A DNA stretch of 64,000 nt from Rhizobiales bacterium 65-79 (GCA_001896885.1 MKRJ01000034.1:30213-94212); one strand, 5' to 3'. Shown: positions 1 to 10,349, counted from the stretch's first letter. Notes: generated by a model from the sequence alone, not told the origin. Translations and numbers: made by a program.

Positions 1-336
1 GTCGCCATCCTGGAGGCGCTCATCGAGCGGGGCTACGACGTTACCATGCTGACCAATTTCGCCTCCGATACCTTTGTCGAGGCGAGAGAGCGCTACCGGT
101 TCCTGGAAAAGCCGCGCGGCGTCACCGTGTCGGGCGATGTCCGCGCCATCAAGCCGGACCGCGCCATCTTCGACCACCACGTCGCCGCCTTCAGCCTCGA
201 CCCAAAGGGGACGCTCTTCATCGACGACAGCCCAAAGAACGTCGAGGGCGCGCGGGCGGCGGGCTGGAACGCGGTTTTGTTCAAAGATGCCGAGACCCTG
301 CGCAAGGACCTCGCGGGGTACGGGATAGAGGTTTGA
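1..336 (+). CDS. HAD-superfamily hydrolase (C-terminal part, 5' end outside window)
   Basis: The reading frame is already open at base 1, so the start lies upstream of the window. The visible 111 residues hold the last HAD motifs: a conserved Lys before a Pro-Asp (KPDRAIF, motif III) and the acidic pair in FIDDSPKNVEGARAAGW (motif IV), typical of the HAD-IA group that hydrolyses small phosphate esters or haloacids. The nucleophile motif DxDxT is not visible because it would be upstream. An ATG at base 46 is internal and not a likely start. It is followed by a palindromic repeat and then the convergent ccrM gene. The substrate cannot be told from this fragment. Confidence 0.8.
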   Translation, partial: VAILEALIERGYDVTMLTNFASDTFVEARERYRFLEKPRGVTVSGDVRAIKPDRAIFDHHVAAFSLDPKGTLFIDDSPKNVEGARAAGWNAVLFKDAETLRKDLAGYGIEV

Positions 337-380
337 GGCTGGCGGTTATCGTCGAAGCGATCCCGCCGTCTGTCCACCTG

Positions 381-430
381 CTCCAGCCCTTCGGGCCACC
401 TCCCCCTCGAAGGGAGAGGAAAGCGGCAGC
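381..430. repeat. Palindromic intergenic repeat, half element (family A)
   Basis: The gap between the HAD gene and ccrM holds a short GC hairpin (GCCC-TTC-GGGC, 386-396) followed by a C-run/G-run pair. The same order of blocks occurs at 62480-62597, 62935-63020 and 59470-59595, so this is a copy or half copy of a dispersed palindromic repeat. It sits downstream of two convergent genes and may also act as a transcription end. Confidence 0.6.
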
Positions 431-503
431 GCGGTTTTCCCTCCGGGGCGCGTGGGGCTCATTGGATCGAGGCCGACAAGTGGCCCTTGGAGGATGACAC
501 GAC

Positions 504-1664
<1,161 letters not shown>

Positions 1665-1676
1665 TTACTGACCGTT

Positions 1677-1684
1677 ATGGTTAC
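1677..1684 (-). promoter_or_regulatory. Possible CtrA-like half site upstream of ccrM
   Basis: Read on the minus strand the sequence is GTAACCAT, seven of eight matches to the TTAACCAT half site described for CtrA, about 40 bases upstream of the ccrM start codon. CtrA control of ccrM is known in Caulobacter and rhizobia. The full TTAA-N7-TTAA site is not present, so this is a weak call. The rest of the 225-base divergent gap (1638-1862) also contains a short hairpin near 1744-1760 and otherwise nothing I recognise. Confidence 0.25.
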
Positions 1685-1862
1685 CCTTCTCGGTAAAGAT
1701 TTAATGAAATGGGGATTTTGGGCGTGAGCCTGACCATCCTCTCCGCAAGTGCGGAAAGGGGGGACAGGCGGCCAGGGGAAATCTACTCCCCCTCGGGGCG
1801 GTTGCCACGCCGACCCCGAATGAATAGATGTCCGGCATCCCTCCAATCGACGGACACATGAC

Positions 1863-2552
1863 ATGCCGGCTCCGGAACTGGTCATCTTCGATTGCGACGG
1901 CGTGCTGGTCGATTCGGAAGTCATCGCGGCGCGCGTCGAAGCCGAGGTGCTGACCAAGGCCGGCTACGCCATCGAGCCGGACGAGCTTTCCGAGCGCTTC
2001 GCCGGGCTGACCTTCACCGACATGCTGCTCAGGATAGAAGCCGAGACGGGGTTGCCCTTCCAGGCCCCCATGATCGCGCGGACGGAGGAACTGATCGACA
2101 AACGGCTCGCCGCCGAGGTGCGCCCGATCGAAGGGGCGCGGCAGGCGGTGCTGTCGGTCCAGGGACCGCGCTGCATCTGCTCCAATTCGAGCACGAAGCG
2201 GGTGACGCTGTCGCTGACGCGAGCCGGCCTGATGCCGCTCTTCGAAGGCCTGATCTTCTCCGGCCTCGAAATCCCTTCGAAGCGCACCAAGCCGGCGCCG
2301 GACGTCTTTCTGTACGCCGCGGAGACGCTGAAGGCCGAGCCGAAACGGAGTTTCGTCGTCGAGGATTCGGTCCATGGCGTCGCCGGCGCGAAGGCGGCCG
2401 GGATGCGCGTCATCGGCTTCACCGGCGCGGCGCATTCCTATCCCGGCCACGCCGACCGCCTGACCGAGGCCGGCGCGGAGACCGTCATCCGCCGCTGGGC
2501 GGAATTTCCTGCCGTCCTCGCCGCGCTGTCGGAATGGGCGGAGCAGATTTAG
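1863..2552 (+). CDS. HAD-IA family phosphatase (phosphoglycolate phosphatase-like)
   Basis: 229 residues. Motif I is FDCDGVLVDSE at residues 9-19 with the nucleophile and acid Asp pair. Motif II is CSNSST, motif III the Lys in PSKRTKPAPD, and motif IV VVEDSVHGVAGAKAAGM. The spacing and alpha-helical cap are those of the beta-phosphoglucomutase/phosphoglycolate phosphatase subgroup. Substrate is not predictable from sequence. It is divergent from ccrM and convergent with the lipoprotein gene that follows 16 bases later. Confidence 0.88.
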   Translation: MPAPELVIFDCDGVLVDSEVIAARVEAEVLTKAGYAIEPDELSERFAGLTFTDMLLRIEAETGLPFQAPMIARTEELIDKRLAAEVRPIEGARQAVLSVQGPRCICSNSSTKRVTLSLTRAGLMPLFEGLIFSGLEIPSKRTKPAPDVFLYAAETLKAEPKRSFVVEDSVHGVAGAKAAGMRVIGFTGAAHSYPGHADRLTEAGAETVIRRWAEFPAVLAALSEWAEQI

Positions 2553-2568
2553 CTCCGCCTGTCAGGAC

Positions 2569-3219
2569 CTACTTCTTCTTTTTTGTCGGCTTGCCGGCCT
2601 CCGTTCCGGAATCGAACCCGGCGAAGACCTGGATGTTGCGCTTGGCCGGCGCGTCGAAGGTGACGTTCTGGTCGTTGTAGAGGAACTGAGCGGCTTCCGA
2701 ATTGTCGGTCACCTGCACCGGATATTTGGCGAGGTTGGAATAGATCACGTCTCCGTCGCGCAGCACCGCGATGCGGATCGGCAGCGCGACCGTGCCAACC
2801 TTGCCCATCGGGCCGGGCACGATCTTGCCGGCGACCGCGACGTTCATCGTCAGCATGCCGCCATGGTAGTTGCAGGAGCGGGTCACGTCGCTGATCGCGG
2901 CCCGATAGATGAGGTTCGCGGAATTGTCCGGCTGGGCGTCCGGGTTCGCCAGCGGATCGTCTTCGTCCTTCTTGGGCTTCTTCGCGCCCTTGGCGTACTC
3001 GCTGTAGAAGGCCGTTCCCTCGCGCAAGGACACGTCCGGGCAGTAGGCCAGCAGGTCCTGCTCGCTGATCTTGGTCGAGGGCGGGGGCGGCGCGTCCTTC
3101 ACGCCCGGATTGAGCCGGCTCATGCCGCCGCCCGATTGGCAACCGGCAAGGGCCAATATAGAACCGGCAACCAACACCGAAGCTGGAAATCTGCTCTCGA
3201 ACACGCGAAACTCCCTCAA
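2569..3219 (-). CDS. Putative lipoprotein of unknown function
   Basis: 216 residues. The N-terminus has a hydrophobic stretch ending in a lipobox (LALAGC, Cys about residue 27), followed by a Pro-rich linker, so export and lipid attachment are likely. The mature part has a charged KGAKKPKKDEDD segment, two further Cys residues (AYCPD, RSCNY) that could form a disulfide, and a lysine-rich end. I recognise the overall pattern as a conserved rhizobial outer-membrane or periplasmic lipoprotein without assigned role. It is divergent from thrC, so the 114-base gap should hold both promoters. Confidence 0.75.
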   Translation of the reverse strand: MREFRVFESRFPASVLVAGSILALAGCQSGGGMSRLNPGVKDAPPPPSTKISEQDLLAYCPDVSLREGTAFYSEYAKGAKKPKKDEDDPLANPDAQPDNSANLIYRAAISDVTRSCNYHGGMLTMNVAVAGKIVPGPMGKVGTVALPIRIAVLRDGDVIYSNLAKYPVQVTDNSEAAQFLYNDQNVTFDAPAKRNIQVFAGFDSGTEAGKPTKKKK

Positions 3220-3333
3220 CCTGTTTCCCCGCCGCGAAGAAGGTGTCTATATCAACGCCGGATCGGAAATGCGACCGGCGGAGACATGTTTTCCCTCGGA
3301 GCCTGAGGACGGGACCGCGACGGACCGATAGAA

Positions 3334-4749
3334 ATGCAATATATCAGCACCAGGGGCGAGGCCCCAGCGCTTGGCTTTTCCGACACGCTCCTCGCCGGCC
3401 TCGCCCGCGACGGCGGGCTTTATCTGCCGCAAGAATGGCCGCATTTCGGCGCGGACGACATCCGCGCGCTGCGCGGCCTTCCCTATCCGGAGATGGCGGT
3501 CAGGCTGCTCGCCCCCTTCACCGGCGGCGAGATCGACGGCAAGACCTTTTCAGCCATCGTGCACGAGGCCTACGGCACGTTCCGGCACGAGGCGGTGTGC
3601 CCGCTGGTGCAGACGGGCCCGAACGAATTCGTGCTGGAGCTTTTCCACGGGCCGACGCTCGCCTTCAAGGACGTCGCCATGCAGCTCCTGGCACGGCTGA
3701 TGGACCATGTGCTCGGCGAGCGCGGCGAACGCGCCACCATCGTCGGCGCCACGTCGGGCGATACGGGCGGCGCAGCGATCGAGGCCTTCGCGAAGCGCGA
3801 CCGCACCGACATCTTCATCCTCTTCCCGCACGGCCGCGTCTCGCCGGTGCAGCAGCGGCAGATGACGAGCTCGACCGCGAAGAACGTCCACGCGCTCGCC
3901 ATCGAAGGCAATTTCGACGATTGCCAGAACCTCGTCAAAGGCCTGTTCAACAATCACGGCTTCCGCGACGCGGTCTCGCTCTCCGGCGTCAACTCGATCA
4001 ACTGGGCGCGCATCATGGCCCAGATCGTCTATTACTTTTCGGCCGCCGTCTCGCTCGGCGCGCCGGATCGGCCGGTCTCCTTCACCGTGCCGACGGGCAA
4101 TTTCGGCGATATCTTCGCCGGCTACGCCGCCAGGCGCATGGGGCTGCCGATCGAGCGGCTGGTGATCGCCACCAACGATAACGACATTCTGGCGCGCACG
4201 CTCGAAAGCGGCCGCTACGAAACGCGCAAGGTGGCCGAGACGACCTCCCCTTCCATGGACATACAGATATCGTCCAATTTCGAACGGCTGCTCTTCGAGG
4301 CGGCGGACCGCGACGCGCCGCTGGTGCGGCGCGAGATGGAAAGCCTGAAGCAGTCCGGCGCGTTCGACCTCGACGAACGCCAGGTTTCCTCGATACGCAA
4401 TGGATTTGCGGCCGGTCGCTCGACCATGGCCGAAACCGCCCGGACCATCCGCCGCTTCCTCGACGAGGACGGCTATCTCGCTGATCCGCACACCGCGACC
4501 GCGCTTGGGGTCGCGCGCCGAAACGCCGATCCGGCGACGCCGATGGTGGTGCTGGCGACCGCGCACCCCGCCAAGTTCCCGGCGGCGGTCAGGGAGGCCA
4601 GCGGCATCACGCCGGAACTGCCCGCCTTCCTCGCCGACCTGATGCAGCGCAAGGAAAACTTCGCGACGCTTCCCTCCGATCCGAAAATGTTGGAAGATTA
4701 CATTCTGCGGCATACACGGGCGGCGCGCGTACAGGGAGTGTCTCGTTAA
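3334..4749 (+). CDS. thrC: Threonine synthase
   Basis: 471 residues, the usual length of the bacterial thrC class with the N-terminal extension (QYISTRGEAPALGFSDTLL). The enzyme converts O-phosphohomoserine to threonine with pyridoxal phosphate. The PLP-binding lysine is in HGPTLAFKDVAMQ (Lys about 112), and phosphate-binding loops are seen as GATSGDTGGAA and PTGNFGDIFAGY. The stop overlaps the start of the M16 protease gene in a TAATG junction, an arrangement that points to co-translation. The partner thrB lies about 9 kb away on the other strand. Confidence 0.97.
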   Translation: MQYISTRGEAPALGFSDTLLAGLARDGGLYLPQEWPHFGADDIRALRGLPYPEMAVRLLAPFTGGEIDGKTFSAIVHEAYGTFRHEAVCPLVQTGPNEFVLELFHGPTLAFKDVAMQLLARLMDHVLGERGERATIVGATSGDTGGAAIEAFAKRDRTDIFILFPHGRVSPVQQRQMTSSTAKNVHALAIEGNFDDCQNLVKGLFNNHGFRDAVSLSGVNSINWARIMAQIVYYFSAAVSLGAPDRPVSFTVPTGNFGDIFAGYAARRMGLPIERLVIATNDNDILARTLESGRYETRKVAETTSPSMDIQISSNFERLLFEAADRDAPLVRREMESLKQSGAFDLDERQVSSIRNGFAAGRSTMAETARTIRRFLDEDGYLADPHTATALGVARRNADPATPMVVLATAHPAKFPAAVREASGITPELPAFLADLMQRKENFATLPSDPKMLEDYILRHTRAARVQGVSR

Positions 4750-6041
4750 TGGGTGTTGAGGTTAGCCGTCTTTCGAACGGCCTGACGGTTGCGACCGAAG
4801 CCATTCCGTATATCGAGACCGTCGCGCTCGGCGTCTGGGTCAAGTCCGGAGCCCGAAACGAACGTGAAGAAGAGCACGGCATCGCCCATCTCCTCGAGCA
4901 CATGGCGTTCAAGGGCACCGGCTCGCGCTCGGCCTGGGACATCGCCTCCGAGATCGAGAATGTCGGCGGAGAGATCAACGCGGCGACCAGCGTAGAGACA
5001 ACCGCCTTCTTCGCCCGGGTGCTGGCCGACGACGTGTCGCTCGCCGTCGACATCCTCGCCGACATCCTCACCGATTCCCGCTTCGATCCCGAAGAACTGG
5101 AGCGCGAGCAGCACGTCATCCTGCAGGAGATCGGCGCCGCCCACGACACGCCGGACGACATCGTCTTCGACCGCTTCACCGAGACGGCCTTCCGGCACCA
5201 GACGATCGGCCGTTCGATCCTCGGCACGCCCGAGACGGTGAAATCCTTCACCTCCGGCCAGCTCCGCTCCTTCATGGATCGCCAGTACGGCGCCGACCGC
5301 ATGGTCGTGGTTGCCGCCGGCGCCATCAAGCACGACGATTTCGTGCGCCAGGTGGAGGAGCGCCTCGGCGGCTTCCGCGCCAAGTCCGAGAGCCTGCTGC
5401 CCCAATATGCCAGCTATGTCGGCGGCGACTACCGGGAGGATCGCGGCCTGATGGACGCGCAGATCCTGCTCGGCTTCGAGGGCCGCGCCTATCACGTGCG
5501 CGATTTCTATGCCTCGCAGCTTCTTTCCATGATCCTCGGCGGCGGCATGTCCTCCCGCCTCTTCCAGGAGGTGCGGGAGAAACGCGGCCTTTGCTATTCG
5601 GTCTACGCTTTCCATTGGGGTTTCTCGGATACCGGCCTGTTCGGCGTGCATGCGGCGACCGGCAAGGAAGACGTCGCAACGCTCGTGCCGGTCGTTCTCG
5701 ACGAATTGCAGCGGGCGGGCGAGAAGATCCTGCCTGAAGAACTCGACCGGGCGCGGGCGCAATACCGCGCCGGCCTCGTGATGTCGCAGGAAAGCGCGGC
5801 CAGCCGCGCCTCGCAGATCGCGCGGCAGCTCATGCTCTACGGCCGTCCCATCCCGATGCAGGAACTCGTCGAGCGGCTCTCCGCCATCACCACCGAACGC
5901 CTCCGGGACCTCGCGGAGAGGCTTTTCGCCACCAAGCCGACCGTGGCCGCGATCGGGCCGGTCGGGTCATTGCCGGCCTTCGAAAGCATCCGCGAATCGC
6001 TGGCGGGACCGACACCGTCGGTCCGGCGCCTCGCCGGTTGA
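4749..6041 (+). CDS. M16 family zinc metallopeptidase (mitochondrial processing peptidase-like)
   Basis: 430 residues. The inverted zinc motif HxxEH is present (HLLEH, His47, Glu50, His51), with the downstream glutamate in the ELEREQHVILQEI segment that supplies the third ligand. The second half has the R/Y pair region typical of the family (LYGRPIP), so this is a single-polypeptide catalytic M16B peptidase. In alphaproteobacteria this gene regularly follows thrC, as here by a one-base stop/start overlap. The natural substrate is not known for most bacterial members. Confidence 0.92.
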   Translation: MGVEVSRLSNGLTVATEAIPYIETVALGVWVKSGARNEREEEHGIAHLLEHMAFKGTGSRSAWDIASEIENVGGEINAATSVETTAFFARVLADDVSLAVDILADILTDSRFDPEELEREQHVILQEIGAAHDTPDDIVFDRFTETAFRHQTIGRSILGTPETVKSFTSGQLRSFMDRQYGADRMVVVAAGAIKHDDFVRQVEERLGGFRAKSESLLPQYASYVGGDYREDRGLMDAQILLGFEGRAYHVRDFYASQLLSMILGGGMSSRLFQEVREKRGLCYSVYAFHWGFSDTGLFGVHAATGKEDVATLVPVVLDELQRAGEKILPEELDRARAQYRAGLVMSQESAASRASQIARQLMLYGRPIPMQELVERLSAITTERLRDLAERLFATKPTVAAIGPVGSLPAFESIRESLAGPTPSVRRLAG

Positions 6042-6066
6042 AGGACCGCCGCTTCCTCGACAAGCA

Positions 6067-6675
6067 ATGCTGGCGCTTTCCTTTCTCAGACGCGATACGC
6101 CGGTTCTCAAGGGCAGGCGTATCGTGCTCCGCATGCCGGTGAATGCCGACTATGCCGCATGGGCGGCGCTGCGCGAGGCGAGCCGGGGCTTCCTCGAACC
6201 ATGGGAACCGCGCTGGGCGCCGGACGAACTGGAGCGCCAGGCCTGGCGCGCGCGCATCCAGCGCTACCGGGAGGACTACCAGCGCGGAACCGCCGTGCCC
6301 TTCTTCATCTTCATCGCCCAGAACGGAGCGCTCGCCGGCGGCATTACGCTCGGCAACATCCGCCACGGCGTCTCGCAATCGGCGCAGATCGGCTACTGGG
6401 TCGGGGAAAAACACGCCGGCAAGGGCCTTATGCTCGATGCCGTCAATCTCGTTATCCCCTATGCGTTCGACACGCTCGGCTTGCACCGGATCGAAGCCGC
6501 CTGTATTCCCGGCAACAGGCGGTCGATCCGGGTGCTTGAAAAAGCCCGATTCACGCGCGAAGGGCTTCTACGATCCTACCTCAGGATCAATGGAAGCTGG
6601 CAGGATCACTACCTCTACGCGCTGATTGCCAGCGACTTCCCCGCATCGCAGGGGCAAACCGGCAATACCGCGTGA
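6067..6675 (+). CDS. GNAT N-acetyltransferase, RimJ/RimL-like
   Basis: 202 residues with an acetyl-CoA binding core: GYWVGEKHAGKGLMLDAV holds the Q/RxxGxG/A-type loop, followed by LHRIEAACIPGNRRSIRVLEKARF, a RimJ/RimL hallmark. Related enzymes acetylate the N-terminus of ribosomal proteins, but the target here cannot be read. It follows the M16 gene by 25 bases and is probably co-transcribed with thrC and the protease. Confidence 0.88.
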   Translation: MLALSFLRRDTPVLKGRRIVLRMPVNADYAAWAALREASRGFLEPWEPRWAPDELERQAWRARIQRYREDYQRGTAVPFFIFIAQNGALAGGITLGNIRHGVSQSAQIGYWVGEKHAGKGLMLDAVNLVIPYAFDTLGLHRIEAACIPGNRRSIRVLEKARFTREGLLRSYLRINGSWQDHYLYALIASDFPASQGQTGNTA

Positions 6676-6691
6676 GAAGGCGAAGGGATCA

Positions 6692-9589
6692 GTGCGAAGA
6701 TTTTACCCCGAACGGTTGATCCTTCTCGTCGTATTGCTCGGCCTGTTCGGAGTGCTGCCTGCTCGCGCCGTCGAGCCCATCAAGATCTCGCGGGACGACG
6801 TGGCGCTCGATCTCTCCCGCGCCGTCGAGATCTACCGCAACAAGGGCGACAATTTCCAGGTCTCCACCGCGCCCGGCGCCGACGGCATCGTGCGACGCAT
6901 CGAGGTGGAAGCGAAGGACAAGCATGCCAGCGGCGACTGGGCCGTCTTCGCGCTCGCCAACACCACCGACCAGCAGCTCGACCGGCTGATCGTGGCGCCG
7001 CACTACCGGCTCGCCGGATCGGGCGTCATCTGGCCGGACCTCGGCACCAAGCGCATCGCGGCCATCACGCCGAGCGAGGGCTTCGCGCTCGATCGGCAGG
7101 CAAGCCCGGATTCGGACGTCTTCCTGGTGACGCTCAATCCCGGCTCGGTGGTCACTTTCATCGCCGAGCTGACCTCGCCCAAACTGCCGCAAATCTATCT
7201 GTGGGATCCGGAATCCTACAAGGACACGGTCAATTCCTATACGCTCTATCGCGGCATCGTCATCGGCATCGCCGGGCTTCTGGCCCTGTTCCTGACCATT
7301 CTCTTCGTGGTCAAGGGGACCTCGCTCTTTCCGGCCACCGCCGCGCTCGCCTGGGCGGTGCTAGCGTATATCTGCATCGATTTCGGCTTCCTTTCGAAAA
7401 TCATCGCCATTTCGCCCGGGAGCGAACAGGTCTGGCGAGCCGGCGCGGAGGTCGGCCTGGCGACGACCTTCGTGATCTTCCTCTTCGCCTACCTCAACCT
7501 GAACCGCTGGCACGGTCATTTCAGCTACGGCGTGTTCGCCTGGATGCTCGGGCTGGCCGCCATAGCGGGCGTCGCGGTCTATGATCCGGAGATCGCCGCC
7601 GGGCTCGCCCGCATCTCGCTCGCCGCGACCGCGATCGTCGGTCTAGGCCTCATCGCCTTCCTCAGCTTCCGCGGCTACGACCGGGCGATCATGCTGATCC
7701 CGAGCTGGCTGATGGTGCTGGTCTGGCTCGGCGGGTCGTGGATGGCCGTCACCGGCCTGCTCAACAACGACATCGTCCAGCCGGCGCTCGGCGGCGGCCT
7801 CATCCTCATCGTGCTCCTGATCGGCTTCACGGTGATGCAGCACGCGCTGGCGGGCGGCGGCGTCCACCAGGGCCTGTTCAGCGACCTCGAGCGGCAGGCG
7901 CTGGCCATCACCGGCTCCGGAGACATCGTCTGGGACTGGGACGTGGCTCGCGACCGCGTGGTGACGCGACCGGACATCAGCAATCTCCTCGGCTTGCCGG
8001 CCGGCAGCCTCAACGGCGCGGCGCGCACCTGGCTGCCGGTCCTGCACAGCGAGGATCGCGACACGTTCCGCACGACGCTCGACGTGGTGCTGGAGCACAA
8101 GCGCGGCAAGATATCCCAGGATCTGCGCCTGCGCGGCGCCGACGGCCACTATCGCTGGTTCACGCTGAGGGCGCGGCCGGTTATGGGCTCGGACGGCGAG
8201 ATCATACGCTGCGCCGGAACGCTGGCCGACGTGACGGAACGGAAGAAGGCGGAGGAGCGACTGCTGCACGACGCCGTGCACGACAACCTCACGGGGCTTC
8301 CGAGCCGCGAACTCTTCCTCAACCGGCTGGAGGCGATGATCTCCATCGCCCGGACGGAGGAGAACGTCCGCCCGACCGTCTATCTGATCGATATCGATCG
8401 CTTCAAGCAGGTCAACGACAGCCTCGGCATCTCGGCGGGCGATACGATCCTGCTGACGATCGCCCGGCGGCTGCACCGGCTCCTGAAGCCGCGCGATTCG
8501 CTGGCGCGGCTCGGCGGCGACCAGTTCGCGCTGATGCTGCTTTCGGAAAGCGAGGCGGGGCGCATCGCCTCGGTCGCCGAGGCGATCAACCACGCCATCC
8601 GCTCGCCGATCACCTTCGCCAAGCGCGAAATCGTGCTCACCGCCTCGATCGGGCTGGTGAGCTGGACGGCCGGGCAGACGACCGCCGAGGACATGGTCAA
8701 GGACGCGGAACTTGCCGTGCACCATGCAAAGCGCCTCGGCGGCGACCGGATCGAGCCTTTCCGGCCTGCCTTCCGGTCCGCCGGATCGGACCGCTTGCAG
8801 ATGGAATCCGACCTCAGGCGGGCGCTCGAACGGCACGAGATAAAGCTCGTCTATCAGCCGATCATCCGGCTGGAGGACAGGTCAGTTGCCGGGTTCGAGG
8901 CGCTGATGCGCTGGGAGAATCCCCGGCGCGGCACGATACCGCCGGCCGATTTCATCCCGATCGCCGAACATTGCGGACTGATCGTCCCGCTCGGCCTGTT
9001 CGCGATGCAACAGGCGGCCGACGACCTCGCCGGCTGGCAGAAGCTGGTCGGCGACATGCCGCTTTCGGTGTCGGTCAACCTTTCGAGCCGCCAGCTTCTC
9101 AGGCGCGATCTCGTCACCGACGTGCGTTCGGTCATCGCGCGCTCCAACCTCAAACCGCGCTGCTTCCGCTTGGAACTGACGGAATCGCTGGTGATGGACA
9201 ATCCGGAACAGTCGGCGCACGTGCTCGCAAGGCTGAAGCGTCTCGGCATCGGCCTGTCGCTCGACGATTTCGGGACCGGCTATTCCTCGCTCTCCTACCT
9301 GACGCGGTTTCCCTTCGACACGATCAAGATCGACAAGAGCTTCATCGACGACCCGAGCCCGAAACGGGCTGTCCTCCTGAAGTCCATCATCAACATGGCG
9401 CACGAATTGGGGCTCGCCGTCGTGGCGGAAGGGGTGCCGAACGAAACCGACGCGCGGCAATTGCGCGAGATGGGATGCGAGTTCGTGCAGAGCTTCGCCT
9501 TCGGCGCACCCGGCTCCGGCGACGCCATGCTGAGGATGCTGAAGGAGGAATTCGCGAGCACCCGCGCCAGGCCCGGCGCGGCGGAGTAG
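6692..9589 (+). CDS. Membrane PAS-GGDEF-EAL cyclic-di-GMP signalling protein
   Basis: I place the start at GTG 6692 (965 residues): it has a purine-rich ribosome site (AAGGCGAAGGG), follows the acetyltransferase stop, and begins directly with a signal sequence (RRFYPERLILLVVLLGLFGV). Order of parts: periplasmic domain to about 185, seven or so membrane helices to about 400 (7TMR-DISM-like), PAS to about 525, GGDEF to about 695, EAL to the end. The cyclase motif is GGDQF (residues 608-612), which changes the conserved Glu, so cyclase activity is doubtful. The EAL side looks intact (EALMRW at 736, NLSSRQ, ELTES, DDFGTGYSSL, KIDKSF), so a phosphodiesterase role, possibly GTP-regulated, is likely. 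Confidence 0.9.
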   Translation: MRRFYPERLILLVVLLGLFGVLPARAVEPIKISRDDVALDLSRAVEIYRNKGDNFQVSTAPGADGIVRRIEVEAKDKHASGDWAVFALANTTDQQLDRLIVAPHYRLAGSGVIWPDLGTKRIAAITPSEGFALDRQASPDSDVFLVTLNPGSVVTFIAELTSPKLPQIYLWDPESYKDTVNSYTLYRGIVIGIAGLLALFLTILFVVKGTSLFPATAALAWAVLAYICIDFGFLSKIIAISPGSEQVWRAGAEVGLATTFVIFLFAYLNLNRWHGHFSYGVFAWMLGLAAIAGVAVYDPEIAAGLARISLAATAIVGLGLIAFLSFRGYDRAIMLIPSWLMVLVWLGGSWMAVTGLLNNDIVQPALGGGLILIVLLIGFTVMQHALAGGGVHQGLFSDLERQALAITGSGDIVWDWDVARDRVVTRPDISNLLGLPAGSLNGAARTWLPVLHSEDRDTFRTTLDVVLEHKRGKISQDLRLRGADGHYRWFTLRARPVMGSDGEIIRCAGTLADVTERKKAEERLLHDAVHDNLTGLPSRELFLNRLEAMISIARTEENVRPTVYLIDIDRFKQVNDSLGISAGDTILLTIARRLHRLLKPRDSLARLGGDQFALMLLSESEAGRIASVAEAINHAIRSPITFAKREIVLTASIGLVSWTAGQTTAEDMVKDAELAVHHAKRLGGDRIEPFRPAFRSAGSDRLQMESDLRRALERHEIKLVYQPIIRLEDRSVAGFEALMRWENPRRGTIPPADFIPIAEHCGLIVPLGLFAMQQAADDLAGWQKLVGDMPLSVSVNLSSRQLLRRDLVTDVRSVIARSNLKPRCFRLELTESLVMDNPEQSAHVLARLKRLGIGLSLDDFGTGYSSLSYLTRFPFDTIKIDKSFIDDPSPKRAVLLKSIINMAHELGLAVVAEGVPNETDARQLREMGCEFVQSFAFGAPGSGDAMLRMLKEEFASTRARPGAAE

Positions 9590-9599
9590 AACGTTCTTT

Positions 9600-9645
9600 G
9601 GTGCGTCCTTCGAGGCTCGCTTCGCTCACACCTCAGGATGAGGGA
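9600..9645 (+). repeat. Dispersed repeat family B, copy 1
   Basis: This 46-base unit matches the reverse complement of 9790-9835 at 43 of 46 positions. It contains the core CTCGCTTCGCTC and CCTCAGGATGAGG. A degenerate third piece (GCTCACATTTCAGGATGA) follows at about 9660-9677. Elements of this look are common between genes in Hyphomicrobiales. Confidence 0.8.
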
Positions 9646-9789
9646 GTCAGTGCCTGCCTCGCTCACATTTCAGGATGAAAGACGTACGCGCTTGTGTCGC
9701 CACACCCGTGGGTATCCTGGAAGCTCGTTTCGATCGAAATCCGTTTTTGGGATTCACTGCGCTTCAGGATAAGTTTCTTGGCAAAAACC

Positions 9790-9835
9790 TCCCCCATCCT
9801 GAGGTGCGAGCGAAGCGAGCCTCGAAGAACGCACC
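9790..9835 (-). repeat. Dispersed repeat family B, copy 2 (inverted)
   Basis: Inverted partner of 9600-9645, 43/46 identical, 144 bases away. Together the two could pair into a long hairpin in a transcript reading through the 264-base gap between the EAL gene and the convergent yidB-like gene. Between them are two more TTCAGGAT/ATCCTG remnants, suggesting decayed copies. Confidence 0.8.
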
Positions 9836-9853
9836 ACTACAATGGGAGCTTCC

Positions 9854-10276
9854 CTATGCAGCCCAAGGCCCCTTGCCCGCCGGCTCCGGCGGGAGCTTGC
9901 CGTTCGGCGTCATCTCGTTGACGGCGTCGGGGATGTCCTTCGACAGCCTCTGGAGGATCTCGTCGCGCGACATGCCGGTCTGCTGGGCAAGCTGATCGAG
10001 CACTTCGGGGCTGATCGCCTTCTCGACATGCTCTGGCGCGATCGGCTTGTTGGGGCCGTTGCTCACCCAGGAATCGGCGGCGTCGCCGTGGCCGGCCTGC
10101 TTGAAACTGTCGAGCAGTTCTCCCAGGCCGCCGCCCGACAGCGCGCCGGTGGAACCGGGCGTGACGCCGAGGCTGTCGCCGAGCTCGCCCAACATGCCGC
10201 CGATCTTGTCGCGGTTCTTGTAGGCCAGGACGCCGAGGGCGGCGATGGCGAGCTTGCCGAGCGCGGACGAGGACAT
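9854..10276 (-). CDS. YidB family (DUF937) protein
   Basis: 140 residues. The glycine-rich N-terminal half (KNRDKIGGMLGELG, GGGLGELLDSFKQAGHGD) followed by WVSNGPNKPI and LAQQTGMSRDEILQRLSK is the pattern of the YidB/DUF937 family. The function of the family is unknown. Small, acidic, no signal peptide. A ribosome site (GGGAGAAG) precedes the ATG. It is the last gene before the family B repeat cluster. Confidence 0.85.
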   Translation of the reverse strand: MSSSALGKLAIAALGVLAYKNRDKIGGMLGELGDSLGVTPGSTGALSGGGLGELLDSFKQAGHGDAADSWVSNGPNKPIAPEHVEKAISPEVLDQLAQQTGMSRDEILQRLSKDIPDAVNEMTPNGKLPPEPAGKGPWAA

Positions 10277-10349
10277 TTCACTTCTCCCTTACAAACGTGG
10301 ATCCACGGTCATTCGAGGGGCGCATGACGGCTTCATTATGACGTGGCGA

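Noticed and set aside
2606..2622. tRNA-like GGAATCGAACCCGG string
   Set aside because: It lies inside the coding sequence of the lipoprotein gene and no acceptor, anticodon or D arms can be folded around it.
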